Shown here in pieces: positions 34,176 through 43,333 of a stretch of 64,000 bases of DNA (position 1 is its first letter; the number at the start of each line of letters is the position of its first letter). The stretch comes from Delftia sp. PS-11 (GTDB lineage: Bacteria; Pseudomonadota; Gammaproteobacteria; Burkholderiales; Burkholderiaceae_C): the NCBI RefSeq assembly GCF_029870285.1, contig NZ_JACSYA010000017.1:48555-112554 (forward strand). Direction: 5' to 3'. The notes under the pieces are model-generated. The model made no database searches. It was not told the origin of the DNA and saw nothing but the letters and a program-made list of their open reading frames with translations. The position numbers and the translations under genes are program-made.

Positions 34176-35195
34176 CTAAGCAAGTGATTCAGGAACAAAC
34201 CAGGGCCGCACCGAGGCGGGCAACGCCTGGCCGGTCTGGTGGGCGCGTGTGAGCAACTGCCAGAAATAGCGGTAGCTCGCACGGTCATGCAATACGCCAT
34301 CGACGCTGACGGGCGCCCAGTCAGCGCCCTGGGCACTGGTCAGGATGTGCGCGGCCTGGGCCACCTCATCCTGCCGGGGGGCAAAGGCAGCCAGGATAGG
34401 CCGGATCTGGTCCGGGTGAATGCTCCACATGCGGGTGTAGCCGAGCTGGCGCGACGCCTGGACGGCAGCAGCCTGCAGTGCCTGCGGATTCTTGAACTCG
34501 GTCACCACGCAGTGCGAAGGCACCTTGCCATGCGCATGGCAGGCGGCTGCGATTTCCAGCTTGGCGCGGACCACGAGCAGATGCGTGAACTGGCCTGCCG
34601 AGCCCATGGCATCAGCGGGAATGGCGCCGCCGTGGGCCGATACGAAGTCCATCAGGCCGAAGGAGATGCTTTGCACGCGCGGATGGGCCGCGATCTCGAA
34701 GGCGCGGTGCACGGCGGCAGGCGACTCGATGAGCACATGCAGCGGCAGCTCGGTGCAGCCCAGCCGGTCCAGATGGCTGCAGGCCCGCTGGACGTCGTCC
34801 ACACGCTCGACCTTGGGCAGCATGATGTGGCACAGGCGGTCACCGGCCTCGCCGGCAATGATCTCCAGATCCTGCACAAAGAACGCATGGTCCGTGGCAT
34901 GCACGCGCGCGGCGACACGCGCGCCCGGGGCGGCTTGGCGGGCCAGCGCCGCCACCAGGCGCGCATGGGCGGCTTCCTGGCCCACGGGCGCGCCGTCCTC
35001 GCAGTCCAGCGTGACATCGAAGACGCAGGTGCCGAACTCGGCCATCATCTCGGCCTGCAGCTGCAGGCTCTTGCGCATGCGCGCCTCCACGCCGCTGTAA
35101 TGGTCACAGACGGGCAGGTGCAGTGCACCGCCCTGCGCGTCGAGCAGCACTGTGGCTGGATGGGCGCGGGAGGGTGTGGCGTTGGCGGCGGTCAT
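34176..35195 (-). CDS. HpcH/HpaI aldolase / citrate-lyase beta-like CoA-ester lyase
   Basis: The ATG at 35195 overlaps the tam stop (ATGA), giving 339 residues. The CitE/malyl-CoA lyase fold shows as [20 protein letters not shown] (metal-binding Asp/Glu in the DCEDG segment), [55 protein letters not shown] with another metal-binding Glu, [14 protein letters not shown] and [16 protein letters not shown]. Family members cleave or form malyl-CoA, citramalyl-CoA or citryl-CoA in Mg2+-dependent reactions. Linked to tam and mdh in a TCA region, a malyl/citramalyl-CoA lyase is a reasonable guess, but the substrate cannot be set from sequence. Confidence 0.85.
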   Translation of the reverse strand: MTAANATPSRAHPATVLLDAQGGALHLPVCDHYSGVEARMRKSLQLQAEMMAEFGTCVFDVTLDCEDGAPVGQEAAHARLVAALARQAAPGARVAARVHATDHAFFVQDLEIIAGEAGDRLCHIMLPKVERVDDVQRACSHLDRLGCTELPLHVLIESPAAVHRAFEIAAHPRVQSISFGLMDFVSAHGGAIPADAMGSAGQFTHLLVVRAKLEIAAACHAHGKVPSHCVVTEFKNPQALQAAAVQASRQLGYTRMWSIHPDQIRPILAAFAPRQDEVAQAAHILTSAQGADWAPVSVDGVLHDRASYRYFWQLLTRAHQTGQALPASVRPWFVPESLA

Positions 35196-35980
35196 GGCTG
35201 GCGCTGGGCGACGATGAACAGGCGGGGAAAGGCCAGCAGGCGCCGGCCATCGGCACGGATGCCATAGGCGGCATCCACGCGTTTTTCGTATTCGCCCAGG
35301 AAATCGGCCTGCAGGGCTTCGGGCAGGCCTTCGACGAAGGGCTTGAGGCCGGTGCCGCGCAGCCACTGGACGATGGCGGCCGCCGACTCCATGGGATGCT
35401 GGTAGACCGTGTGCCAGACATCGACCGAGGCAGCGCACGCCTGCGGCGCGGCCAGCAGGTCGTAGTAGCCGCCGATGGGCAGGATGTCGGTGCGCACGCT
35501 GGCAGCATCGCCGATGTGCGGCGCAAAACGCGGCAGGGCAGCGACCTCGCGCATGAGCCGGTGCGACGGCTCCTCGCGGTTGTCGGGCATCTGGATGGCC
35601 AGCACGCCCCCTGGCGCCAGCGCGGCAAACAGGCGGGGGATCAGCGTCTCATGCCCGCCCACCCACTGCAGGGAGGCGTTGGCATAGATGAGGTCGGGAG
35701 CGCCACCTTCGGGCGCCCACGCGCAAATATCGGCCAGCGTGAAGCTGGCACCGGGCAGCTGGCGGCGTGCCGCCTCCAGCATGGCCCGGGAGTTGTCGAT
35801 GCCGGTGACCTGCGCCTCGGGGAAGCGCTGCACCAGCAGCTCGGTGGAATTGCCCGGCCCGCAGCCCAGATCCGCCACGCGGCGGGCCTGGGGCAGCGAA
35901 ACACGCGCCAGCAGCTCGGCTGCCGGACGGGTGCGCTCATCGGCGAAGCGCAGGTAGAGCGCGGGGTTCCAGTCGAGCAT
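35192..35980 (-). CDS. tam: Trans-aconitate 2-methyltransferase
   Basis: 262 residues, the usual Tam length (~252-260). The SAM-dependent methyltransferase core is clear: motif [21 protein letters not shown], motif II with [17 protein letters not shown], and [19 protein letters not shown]. The opening [21 protein letters not shown] is the Tam signature. The enzyme methylates trans-aconitate, a spontaneous isomer of cis-aconitate that inhibits aconitase, so its presence near two aconitase genes makes sense as metabolite repair. It lies 14 bases downstream of mdh and is coupled to the CoA-ester lyase gene. Confidence 0.92.
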   Translation of the reverse strand: MLDWNPALYLRFADERTRPAAELLARVSLPQARRVADLGCGPGNSTELLVQRFPEAQVTGIDNSRAMLEAARRQLPGASFTLADICAWAPEGGAPDLIYANASLQWVGGHETLIPRLFAALAPGGVLAIQMPDNREEPSHRLMREVAALPRFAPHIGDAASVRTDILPIGGYYDLLAAPQACAASVDVWHTVYQHPMESAAAIVQWLRGTGLKPFVEGLPEALQADFLGEYEKRVDAAYGIRADGRRLLAFPRLFIVAQRQP

Positions 35981-35994
35981 GGGTTACCAGCCGG

Positions 35995-36981
35995 TTACAG
36001 CAGGTGCTTGACGCCGTCCTGCTCGCCTTGCAGCTCGGCCAGGGTCTTGTCGATGCACTCTTGCGAGAAGGCGTCGATTTCCAGGCCTTCGACGATCTTG
36101 TACTCGCCGTTTTCGGTGGTGACCGGGAAGCCGAAGACGATGCCGGCGGGGATGCCGTATTCGCCGTTGGAAGGCACGCCCATGGTGACCCATTCGCCGT
36201 TGGAGCCCAGGGCCCAGTCACGGATATGGTCGATGGCGGCGTTGGCAGCCGAGGCAGCCGAGGACAGGCCACGGGCGGCGATGATGGCAGCGCCACGCTT
36301 GCCGACGGTGGGCAGGAACACGTCCTTGTTCCACACCTGGTCGTTGATCTTGTCCTTGATGCTTTCGCCGTTGACGGTGGCGAAGCGGTAGTCGGCGTAC
36401 ATCGTGGGCGAATGGTTGCCCCAGACGGTCAGCTTCTTGATGTCACCGACCTTGAAGCCAGCCTTGGCAGCCAGCTGGGAGGCCGCGCGGTTGTGGTCCA
36501 GGCGCAGCATGGCGGTGAAGTTCTTGGCCGGCAGGTCCGGAGCCGACTTCATGGCGATGTAGGCATTGGTGTTGGCGGGGTTGCCGACGACCAGCACCTT
36601 GACGTTGCGCGAGGCCACTGCGTTCAGTGCCTTGCCCTGTGCCGTGAAGATCTGCGCATTGGCGGCCAGCAGGTCGGCACGCTCCATGCCGGGGCCACGG
36701 GGGCGGGCGCCGACCAGCAGAGCGTAGTCGGTGTCCTTGAAAGCTTGCAGGGGGTCGGAGTGCGCTTCGATGCCGGCCAGCAGGGGGAAGGCGCAGTCTT
36801 CGAGTTCCATGATCACGCCCTTGAGCGCGTTCTGGGCCTTCTCGTCAGGAATCTCGAGCAGTTGCAGAATGACGGGCTGATCCTTGCCCAGCATTTCGCC
36901 GGAGGCGATGCGGAACAGCAGGGCGTAACCGATTTGGCCGGCGGCGCCGGTGACGGCGACACGAACGGGCTTCTTGCTCAT
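35995..36981 (-). CDS. mdh: Malate dehydrogenase (NAD)
   Basis: 328 residues, the usual length of the betaproteobacterial enzyme. The NAD-binding Rossmann motif [19 protein letters not shown] is at the N terminus; [20 protein letters not shown] and [18 protein letters not shown] follow. [13 protein letters not shown] carries the substrate-binding Arg, and [14 protein letters not shown] contains the catalytic His. It oxidises malate to oxaloacetate. It is divergent from the gntR gene, whose promoter region lies ~130 bases upstream, and leads the tam - CoA lyase unit. It is a cytoplasmic enzyme. Confidence 0.96.
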   Translation of the reverse strand: MSKKPVRVAVTGAAGQIGYALLFRIASGEMLGKDQPVILQLLEIPDEKAQNALKGVIMELEDCAFPLLAGIEAHSDPLQAFKDTDYALLVGARPRGPGMERADLLAANAQIFTAQGKALNAVASRNVKVLVVGNPANTNAYIAMKSAPDLPAKNFTAMLRLDHNRAASQLAAKAGFKVGDIKKLTVWGNHSPTMYADYRFATVNGESIKDKINDQVWNKDVFLPTVGKRGAAIIAARGLSSAASAANAAIDHIRDWALGSNGEWVTMGVPSNGEYGIPAGIVFGFPVTTENGEYKIVEGLEIDAFSQECIDKTLAELQGEQDGVKHLL

Positions 36982-37108
36982 GGTGAAACTCCAGAAATGG
37001 GTGAAAGTCAGGTGTTATCGGTGCCAGGTTGCACCAGCGTCAGAAACCAGCAGCCCGTGCTCCGCAAACAACGCAGAAGTGTACCGCCGATTTCGAAGCC
37101 CGGTCAAT

Positions 37109-37136
37109 TTGTCTTATGTCTTATATAAGATATGAT
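37109..37136 (+). promoter_or_regulatory. gntR promoter with a palindromic operator inside it
   Basis: TTGTCT (37109-37114) and TATGAT (37131-37136) are 16 bases apart. The spacer ends in a perfect palindrome, TCTTATATAAGA (37119-37130). A repressor bound there would block the polymerase. The likely binder is the GntR protein itself, with an effect on divergent mdh possible. Transcription would start near 37143, beyond the ATG pair at 37132, which is why I place the gntR start downstream. Confidence 0.6.
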
Positions 37137-37197
37137 GACGGACTGTATCGATGTATTTCAACGCACTGCCGGAGGCCCTCCCCCCGCACACACCGCC

Positions 37198-37989
37198 ATG
37201 CCAGCCCTGCCCTTGCCCGCTTCCGACAACCCTGCCACGCCCGCCGCTGGCGCAGCCGTCTCGACGCCTGCCTTCAGCCCGCTGTACCAGCAGATCAAGG
37301 GCCTTATTCTGCAGAGTCTGGAAGCTGGCGAATGGCGCCCTGGCGAACTGATCCCCAGCGAAATGGAGCTGGCCGCGCGTTTCAAGGTGAGCCAGGGCAC
37401 GGTGCGCAAGGCCATCGACGAGCTGGCAGCGGAGAACCTGGTGATGCGCCGCCAGGGCAAGGGCACTTTCGTGGCCACCCACGCGGCGCAGCATGTGCAG
37501 TACCGCTTCCTCAAGCTCCACCCCGATGGAGGCGATCAACAGGGCGAGGGCCGCGCCGAGCGCCGCATTATCGACTGCCGCCGCCTGCGCGCGCCGGCCG
37601 ACGTGGCCCGCGTGCTGTCGTTGCGCAGCGGCGATGCCGTCATGCATGTGCGCCGCGTGCTGTCTTTCTCGGAAATCCCGACTATTTTGGAAGACATCTG
37701 GCTGCCCGGCCATGCCTTCAAGGGCCTGACGGCCGAGCAGATGTCTGCCTACCAGGGCCCGACCTACGCCATGTTCGAGCTCGACTATGGCGTGCGCATG
37801 GTGCGTGCCGACGAGAAGATCCGCGCCGTCCTGCCCGAGCCGGAACAGGCTGCGCTGCTGGATGTGGCCGGCTCCACCCCCCTGCTCAGTGTGGAGCGTA
37901 CCGCTTACACATACAACGATGTTCCCATGGAGTTACGCCGCGGCTTGTACAGGACAGACACACACCACTACCGCAACGCGTTGAGCTGA
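37198..37989 (+). CDS. GntR-family (HutC/UTRA) regulator of the TCA gene block
   Basis: 263 residues from the ATG at 37198. An in-frame ATG at 37132 overlaps the candidate -10 box and was rejected; translation signal in front of 37198 is weak. The winged helix is YQQIKGLILQSLEAGEWRPG through FKVSQGTVRKAIDELAAENL and RRQGKGTFVATH. The remaining ~170 residues form an UTRA sensor domain (MHVRRVLSFSEIPTILEDIW; DYGVRMVRADEKIRAVLPE). It is divergent from mdh and is followed by sdhC in the same direction, so I infer that it senses a TCA acid and controls mdh and/or the sdh-gltA block. The ligand is unknown. Confidence 0.85.
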   Translation: MPALPLPASDNPATPAAGAAVSTPAFSPLYQQIKGLILQSLEAGEWRPGELIPSEMELAARFKVSQGTVRKAIDELAAENLVMRRQGKGTFVATHAAQHVQYRFLKLHPDGGDQQGEGRAERRIIDCRRLRAPADVARVLSLRSGDAVMHVRRVLSFSEIPTILEDIWLPGHAFKGLTAEQMSAYQGPTYAMFELDYGVRMVRADEKIRAVLPEPEQAALLDVAGSTPLLSVERTAYTYNDVPMELRRGLYRTDTHHYRNALS

Positions 37990-38047
37990 CCGCAGCGCTG
38001 CGCTGCGAAGCGGGCGAAAATAAGCATTTCCCGGCAAAGCTGTTTTT

Positions 38048-38060
38048 ATTGCATTGCAAT
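38048..38060. promoter_or_regulatory. 13-bp palindrome in the sdhC upstream region
   Basis: ATTGCA-T-TGCAAT is a perfect dyad in an AT-rich island 62 bases before the sdhC start, with TAGAAT starting at 38060 as a possible -10 box. It differs from the TCTTATATAAGA site, so it would be bound by a different regulator, or by none. Confidence 0.4.
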
Positions 38061-38122
38061 AGAATTTTGCATCGCCACCCCGAGCGATTACGAAGCAGTT
38101 ACATCCACGAAAGTACCCTGCC

Positions 38123-38545
38123 ATGACTGAACAAGCGAAACAGCGACCAGAGTTCCGCAACATCAACCTCTTCAACGACGTTCCGACGTACCGGCTGCCG
38201 CCGGCAGGTTTCGTCTCCATCCTGCACCGCGTCAGCGGCCTGCTGATGTTCCTGCTGCTGCCCTTCATCCTGTGGATGCTGGACGCATCGCTGACCTCGG
38301 AGATTTCCTTCGACGGCTTCACTGCAGTCTTCGCAGGCCCCATGGGCTGGTTCCTCAAGCTCGTGTGCCTGGCGCTGATCTGGGCCTACCTGCACCATTT
38401 CTGCGCAGGCCTGCGCCACATCTTCATGGATGTCAACCACCACGCTGTCAACAAGCAGTTCGGCAAGTCCTCTGCCCTGACCGTGCTGGCGCTGAGCATC
38501 GGCCTGACCCTGGTGCTGGGTGCCAAGCTGTTCGGCCTGTACTGA
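38123..38545 (+). CDS. sdhC: Succinate dehydrogenase cytochrome b556 subunit
   Basis: 140 residues, three helices. FRNINLFNDVPTYRLPPAGF leads to SILHRVSGLLMFLLLPFIL, where HRVSG is the SdhC signature with the quinone-site Ser/Arg region; the second helix has GWFLKLVCLALIWAYLHHFC followed by AGLRHIFMDV, whose first His is the expected heme ligand, and the third is SALTVLALSIGLTLVLGA. Membrane anchor of complex II, with SdhD. First gene of sdhCDAB-sdhE-gltA; 39 bases to sdhD. Confidence 0.95.
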   Translation: MTEQAKQRPEFRNINLFNDVPTYRLPPAGFVSILHRVSGLLMFLLLPFILWMLDASLTSEISFDGFTAVFAGPMGWFLKLVCLALIWAYLHHFCAGLRHIFMDVNHHAVNKQFGKSSALTVLALSIGLTLVLGAKLFGLY

Positions 38546-38584
38546 TCGCTGCCCTCTCCTCCCTCACGATAAGGAAAAAGAACC

Positions 38585-38950
38585 ATGTCCGTGAATTACG
38601 GCTCCAAGCGCACCGTAGTTGGTGCGCACTACGGCATCCGCGACTGGATGGTGCAGCGCGTCACCGGCGTGCTGATGGCACTGTTCACCGTCGTGCTGCT
38701 GGCCAAGCTGATCTTCAGCACCGGCTCTGTCGGCTATGACCTGTGGGCAGGCATCTTCGCCCCTCAGTGGATGAAGTTCCTGACTTTCGGCGTGATCGTC
38801 TCCCTGACCTGGCACGTCTGGGTCGGCGTGCGCGACATCTGGATGGACTATGTCAAGCCCGTGGGCCTGCGCCTGGCGCTGAACGTGTTCACCCTGGTCT
38901 GGCTGGTCGGCTGCGCAGGCTGGGGCTTCCAGATCCTGTGGCGTATCTGA
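38585..38950 (+). CDS. sdhD: Succinate dehydrogenase membrane anchor subunit
   Basis: 121 residues, three helices. YGSKRTVVGAHYGIRDWMVQ is followed by RVTGVLMALFTVVLLAKLIF, which has the Arg/Thr-Gly entry of SdhD, then KFLTFGVIVSLTWHVWVGVR with the family's conserved His, then LALNVFTLVWLVGCAGWGFQ. It completes the quinone site and heme pocket with SdhC. A GATAAGGAAAAAG ribosome-binding site precedes it. Confidence 0.94.
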   Translation: MSVNYGSKRTVVGAHYGIRDWMVQRVTGVLMALFTVVLLAKLIFSTGSVGYDLWAGIFAPQWMKFLTFGVIVSLTWHVWVGVRDIWMDYVKPVGLRLALNVFTLVWLVGCAGWGFQILWRI

Positions 38951-38983
38951 TAGAGACTAGATCTCCACGATTGAAGGTTAAGA

Positions 38984-40789
38984 ATGAGCTACTCCAAAGC
39001 AAACATCACCAAGCGCAAGTTTGACGTCGTCATCGTCGGCGCGGGCGGCTCCGGCCTGCGCGCTGCGCTGGAACTGTCGCGCGCCGGCCTGTCCGTGGCC
39101 TCGCTGTCCAAGGTCTTCCCCACCCGCTCGCACACCGTGGCGGCGCAGGGCGGCGTCTCCGCCTCGCTGGGCAACATGAGCGAGGACAACTGGCACTACC
39201 ACTTCTACGACACCATCAAGGGCTCCGACTGGCTCGGCGACCAGGATGCCATCGAGTTCATGTGCCGCGAAGCGCCCAACGTCGTGATCGAGCTGGAACA
39301 CTTCGGCATGCCGTTCGACCGCAACCCCGACGGCACCATCTACCAGCGTCCTTTCGGCGGCCACACCGCCAACTATGGTGAAAAGCCCGTGCAGCGCGCC
39401 TGCGCAGCAGCTGACCGCACCGGCCACGCCATGCTGCACACGCTGTACCAGCAGAACGTCAAGTCCAAGACCAACTTCTTCGTGGAGTGGATGGCGCTGG
39501 ACCTGATCCGCAACACCCAGGGCGATGTGGTCGGCGTCACGGCCATCGAACTGGAAACCGGCGACCTGTATGAGCTGCACGCCAAGGCCGTGCTGCTGGC
39601 CACAGGCGGCGCAGGCCGCATCTTCCAGGCATCGACCAATGCCTTCATCAACACCGGTGACGGCCTGGGCATGGCTGCACGCTCAGGCATCCCGCTGCAG
39701 GACATGGAGTTCTGGCAGTTCCACCCCACCGGCGTGGCCGGCGCGGGCGTGCTGCTGACCGAAGGCTGCCGCGGCGAAGGCGCCATCCTGCTCAACAGCG
39801 AAGGCGAACGCTTCATGGAGCGCTATGCGCCCACCCTGAAGGACCTGGCACCGCGCGACTTCGTGTCCCGCTCCATGGACCAGGAAATCAAGGAAGGTCG
39901 CGGCTGCGGTCCCAACAAGGACTACATCCTGATGAAGCTCGACCACCTGGGCGCCGACACCATCCGCAAGCGCCTGCCCTCCGTGGAAGAGATCGGCCAC
40001 AACTTCGCCAACGTGGACATCACCAAGGAGCCGATCCCCGTGGTGCCCACCATCCACTACCAGATGGGCGGCATCCCGACCAACATCAACGGCCAGGTCG
40101 TGGTGTGGGACGGCCAGCAGAACAATGTGGTCAACGGCCTCTATGCCGTGGGCGAATGCTCGTGCGTGTCGGTGCACGGCGCCAACCGCCTGGGCACGAA
40201 CTCGCTGCTGGACCTGCTGGTCTTCGGCAAGTCGGCCGGCAAGCACATCGTGCAGTACGTGGGCGGCTTCGGCGACCACAAGGCCGTGCCGGCTGACGGC
40301 TCCGACCGCACCCTGGCACGCCTGAACCAGCTCGACGAGTCCAAGGAAGGCACCTACGCCCAGGACCTGGCCGGCGACATCCGCTCGGCCATGCAGCAGC
40401 ATGCCGGCGTGTTCCGCACGCAAAAGGGCATGGACGAAGGCGTCACCAAGATCAACGCCATCCGCGAGCGTGTGGGCTCCGTGACCCTCAAGGACAAGTC
40501 CAAGGTCTGGAACACTGCCCGCATGGAAGCGCTGGAAGTGGACAACCTGATCGAAGTGGCACAGGCCACCATGATCTCGGCTGCCGCACGCCACGAATGC
40601 CGCGGCGCCCACACCGTGTACGACTACGAGCATCCTGCCGACCACGCCGAGTTCCCGCTGGGCCGCAACGACAAGGAATGGCTCAAGCACACCCTGTGGT
40701 ACAGCGCCACCAACAGCCTGGAATACAAGCCGGTGAACCTCAAGCCCCTCACGGTGGACAGCGTGCCGCCCAAGGTCCGCACGTTCTAA
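38984..40789 (+). CDS. sdhA: Succinate dehydrogenase flavoprotein subunit
   Basis: 601 residues, the usual length. VVIVGAGGSGLRAALELSRA is the FAD-binding motif; TRSHTVAAQGGVSASLGN carries the His that binds FAD covalently. ATGGAGRIFQASTNAFINT and FHPTGVAGAGVLLTEGCRGE contain substrate-site residues; GRGCGPNKDYILMKLDHL, HYQMGGIPTNINGQVV and NRLGTNSLLDLLVFGKSAG complete the active site; RMEALEVDNLIEVAQAT lies in the capping helix. It oxidises succinate to fumarate. FAD attachment probably depends on sdhE two genes on. Confidence 0.98.
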   Translation: MSYSKANITKRKFDVVIVGAGGSGLRAALELSRAGLSVASLSKVFPTRSHTVAAQGGVSASLGNMSEDNWHYHFYDTIKGSDWLGDQDAIEFMCREAPNVVIELEHFGMPFDRNPDGTIYQRPFGGHTANYGEKPVQRACAAADRTGHAMLHTLYQQNVKSKTNFFVEWMALDLIRNTQGDVVGVTAIELETGDLYELHAKAVLLATGGAGRIFQASTNAFINTGDGLGMAARSGIPLQDMEFWQFHPTGVAGAGVLLTEGCRGEGAILLNSEGERFMERYAPTLKDLAPRDFVSRSMDQEIKEGRGCGPNKDYILMKLDHLGADTIRKRLPSVEEIGHNFANVDITKEPIPVVPTIHYQMGGIPTNINGQVVVWDGQQNNVVNGLYAVGECSCVSVHGANRLGTNSLLDLLVFGKSAGKHIVQYVGGFGDHKAVPADGSDRTLARLNQLDESKEGTYAQDLAGDIRSAMQQHAGVFRTQKGMDEGVTKINAIRERVGSVTLKDKSKVWNTARMEALEVDNLIEVAQATMISAAARHECRGAHTVYDYEHPADHAEFPLGRNDKEWLKHTLWYSATNSLEYKPVNLKPLTVDSVPPKVRTF

Positions 40790-40816
40790 TCCAGCAGCCC
40801 ACGAGAGAACAGACAC

Positions 40817-41521
40817 ATGAAGCGCACTTTCAAGATCTACCGCTACGACCCGGACAAGGACGCCAAGCCCTACATGCAGACCGTCGAGGTCGAGCTCGAC
40901 GGCCATGAGCGCATGCTGCTGGATGCCCTGGTCAAGCTCAAGGCGATGGACCCGTCCATCTCGTTCCGCCGCTCCTGCCGTGAAGGCGTGTGCGGCTCGG
41001 ATGCGATGAACATCAATGGCAAGAACGGCCTGGCCTGCCTGACGAACATGAAGACCCTCAAGGGCGACATCGTTCTCAAGCCGCTGCCCGGCCTGCCCGT
41101 GATCCGCGACCTGATCGTGGACATGACGCAGTTCTTCAAGCAGTACCACTCGATCAAGCCCTACCTGCAAAACGACAGCTTCGCCTCCCCCTCCAAGGAG
41201 CGCCTGCAGTCGCCCGAGGAGCGCGAAGAGCTCAACGGCCTGTACGAGTGCATTCTGTGCGCCAGCTGCTCCACCAGCTGCCCCAGCTTCTGGTGGAACC
41301 CCGACAAGTTCGTGGGCCCGGCCGGCCTGCTGCAGGCTTACCGCTTCATCGCGGACAGCCGCGACGAAGCCACGGGTGAACGCCTTGACAACCTGGAAGA
41401 TCCGTACCGCCTCTTCCGCTGCCACACCATCATGAACTGCGTGGACGTGTGCCCCAAGCACCTGAACCCCACGCAGGCCATTGGCAAGATCAAGGAACTG
41501 ATGGTCCGCCGGGCCATCTGA
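40817..41521 (+). CDS. sdhB: Succinate dehydrogenase iron-sulfur subunit
   Basis: 234 residues. N-terminal [2Fe-2S] ferredoxin domain: RRSCREGVCGSDAMNINGKN and GLACLTNM. C-terminal domain: CILCASCSTSCPSFWW ([4Fe-4S]) and CHTIMNCVDVCPKHLNP (shared by the [3Fe-4S] and [4Fe-4S] clusters). These relay electrons from FAD to the quinone. Its TGA overlaps the sdhE ATG by one base. Confidence 0.97.
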   Translation: MKRTFKIYRYDPDKDAKPYMQTVEVELDGHERMLLDALVKLKAMDPSISFRRSCREGVCGSDAMNINGKNGLACLTNMKTLKGDIVLKPLPGLPVIRDLIVDMTQFFKQYHSIKPYLQNDSFASPSKERLQSPEEREELNGLYECILCASCSTSCPSFWWNPDKFVGPAGLLQAYRFIADSRDEATGERLDNLEDPYRLFRCHTIMNCVDVCPKHLNPTQAIGKIKELMVRRAI

Positions 41522-41811
41522 TGACCATGACGGATACCCTGCTCGAAGAACGCGAACGGGACCTGCTGCGCTGGCGCTGCCGGCGCGGCCTGGTCGAGAA
41601 CGACCTGTTCATCGAGCAGTTCTTCGCCACCTACGCAGACCAGCTCACGCACAGACACGCGAGCGGTCTGTCTGCCTTGATGGACCTGGCAGACAACGAC
41701 CTGATGGACCTTTTCTTGCGCCGCAAGGAACCTGAAGGTGCATTCGACACCCCTGAAATCAGGGAAGTGCTGGAACTGGTGCGCAAGCGCAAGCCCGGTT
41801 CTCTCCTATAA
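41521..41811 (+). CDS. sdhE: FAD assembly factor SdhE
   Basis: 96 residues from the ATG at 41521 (a second in-frame ATG is at 41527). The SdhE/YgfY family signature [14 protein letters not shown] includes the conserved RGxxE segment needed for SdhA flavinylation. [20 protein letters not shown] is also typical. It overlaps sdhB, so the factor is made together with its client complex. 38 bases separate it from gltA. Confidence 0.93.
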   Translation: MTMTDTLLEERERDLLRWRCRRGLVENDLFIEQFFATYADQLTHRHASGLSALMDLADNDLMDLFLRRKEPEGAFDTPEIREVLELVRKRKPGSLL

Positions 41812-41849
41812 GTAGGCTAGCTAGGCAATCTAGAGAAGGAAGTTTGGAA

Positions 41850-43160
41850 ATGAAACTCGCAGACAACAAAGCAACGCTGTCTTTCAGCAACGGCGCCCCC
41901 AGCGTCGAGCTGCCCGTCTACCAGGGCAACGTCGGCCCCGACGTGGTGGACATCCGAAAGCTGTACGCGCAAACGGGCATGTTCACCTATGACCCGGGCT
42001 TCCTCTCTACTGCCTCGTGCCAGTCCGCCATCACCTACATCGACGGCGACAAGGGCGAGCTGCTGTACCGTGGCTACCCGATCGAGCAGCTGGCCAAGAA
42101 CTGCGACTACCTGGAAACCTGTTACCTGCTGCTGTACGGAGAGCTGCCCAACGAAGCCCAGAAGGCCGACTTCGTCGAGCGCGTGACCAAGCACACCATG
42201 GTCAACGAGCAGATGCAGTTCTTCCTGCGCGGCTTCCGCCGCGATGCCCACCCCATGGCCGTGCTGACCGGCCTGGTCGGCGGCATGTCGGCGTTCTACC
42301 ATGACAACATGGACATCAACATCGCCGAGCACCGCGACATCGCCGCGATCCGCCTGATCGCCAAGATGCCCACGCTGGTCGCCATGGCCTACAAGTACGG
42401 CATCGGTGCGCCGTACATGTACCCCAAGAATGACCTGAGCTACGCCGGCAACTTCATGCGCATGATGTTCGGCAACCCCTGCGAAGAGTACAAGGTCAAC
42501 CCCGTGGTCGAGCGCGCGCTGGACCGCATCTTCATCCTGCATGCAGACCACGAGCAAAACGCATCCACCTCCACGGTGCGCCTGTGCGGCTCGTCGGGCA
42601 CCAACCCCTTCGCCGCCATCTCCGCCGGCGTGGCCTGCCTGTGGGGCCCGGCCCACGGCGGCGCCAACGAAGCCTGCCTGAACATGCTGGAATACCTGCA
42701 GGCCAACGGCGGCGTCGCCAAGGTCGGCGAGTTCATGCAGCAGGTCAAGGACAAGAACAGCGGCGTCAAGCTGATGGGCTTCGGCCACCGCGTCTACAAG
42801 AACTACGATCCCCGCGCCAAGCTCATGCAGGAAACCTGCAATGAAGTGCTGGCCGAACTGGGCCTGGAAAAGGATCCGCTGTTCGCCCTGGCCAAGGAAC
42901 TGGAAAAGATCGCCCTGGAAGACGACTACTTCGTGCAGCGCAAGCTCTACCCGAACGTGGACTTCTACTCCGGCATCGTGCAGCGCGCCATCGGCGTGCC
43001 GGTCAACCTGTTCACCGGCATCTTCGCCCTGGCCCGCACCGTGGGCTGGATCGCCCAGCTCAACGAGCAGATGGCCGACCCCGAGTACAAGATCGGCCGT
43101 CCCCGCCAGCTGTTCACGGGCGCCGTGGCCCGCGACGTCAAGCCCATCGGCCAGCGCTGA
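41850..43160 (+). CDS. gltA: Citrate synthase, type II (hexameric)
   Basis: The ATG at 41850 after GAAGGAAG gives 436 residues. [20 protein letters not shown] and [12 protein letters not shown] open the fold; [19 protein letters not shown] carries one catalytic His; [17 protein letters not shown] another; [18 protein letters not shown] holds the third and the citrate-binding Arg; [20 protein letters not shown] gives the catalytic Asp. It condenses oxaloacetate and acetyl-CoA. Type II enzymes are NADH-inhibited. A TTG 6 bases upstream is an unlikely start. A strong terminator follows, so it closes the gntR/sdh block. Confidence 0.97.
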   Translation: MKLADNKATLSFSNGAPSVELPVYQGNVGPDVVDIRKLYAQTGMFTYDPGFLSTASCQSAITYIDGDKGELLYRGYPIEQLAKNCDYLETCYLLLYGELPNEAQKADFVERVTKHTMVNEQMQFFLRGFRRDAHPMAVLTGLVGGMSAFYHDNMDINIAEHRDIAAIRLIAKMPTLVAMAYKYGIGAPYMYPKNDLSYAGNFMRMMFGNPCEEYKVNPVVERALDRIFILHADHEQNASTSTVRLCGSSGTNPFAAISAGVACLWGPAHGGANEACLNMLEYLQANGGVAKVGEFMQQVKDKNSGVKLMGFGHRVYKNYDPRAKLMQETCNEVLAELGLEKDPLFALAKELEKIALEDDYFVQRKLYPNVDFYSGIVQRAIGVPVNLFTGIFALARTVGWIAQLNEQMADPEYKIGRPRQLFTGAVARDVKPIGQR

Positions 43161-43198
43161 TACCGGCCCGGGCCCCATGGCCCGGCTGCCACGCACCG

Positions 43199-43230
43199 AA
43201 GCCCGCAGGTTTGCGCCTGCGGGCTTTTTT
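43199..43230 (+). terminator. Rho-independent terminator of gltA
   Basis: AAGCCCGCAGG, loop TTTGCG, CCTGCGGGCTT followed by a T run to 43230. It lies 39 bases after the gltA stop and isolates the iron-uptake genes that follow. Confidence 0.92.
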
Positions 43231-43266
43231 CATCCCTGCACGGCACAGATGGCACACTATCTATAA

Positions 43267-43285
43267 AATGAGAAGCATTCTCGAA
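43267..43285. promoter_or_regulatory. Fur box upstream of fecI-type sigma gene
   Basis: AATGAGAAGCATTCTCGAA is a close match to a 19-bp Fur box (core TGAGAA-N-CATTCTC) and overlaps a TATAAAAT-like -10 (starting 43264). It lies 49 bases before the sigma-factor start, so Fur with iron would repress the module. Confidence 0.75.
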
Positions 43286-43333
43286 TAGGCCGGCAATGGC
43301 CGTTCACTGGTCCGGGTCCGGGAGGGAAGTGCT

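Noticed and set aside
37132..37197. Upstream extension of gntR from ATG 37132
   Set aside because: The ATG coincides with the best -10 box and has no ribosome-binding site.
39683..41461. 592-codon minus-strand frame over sdhAB
   Set aside because: Antisense to strongly conserved sdhA/sdhB; no start signal.
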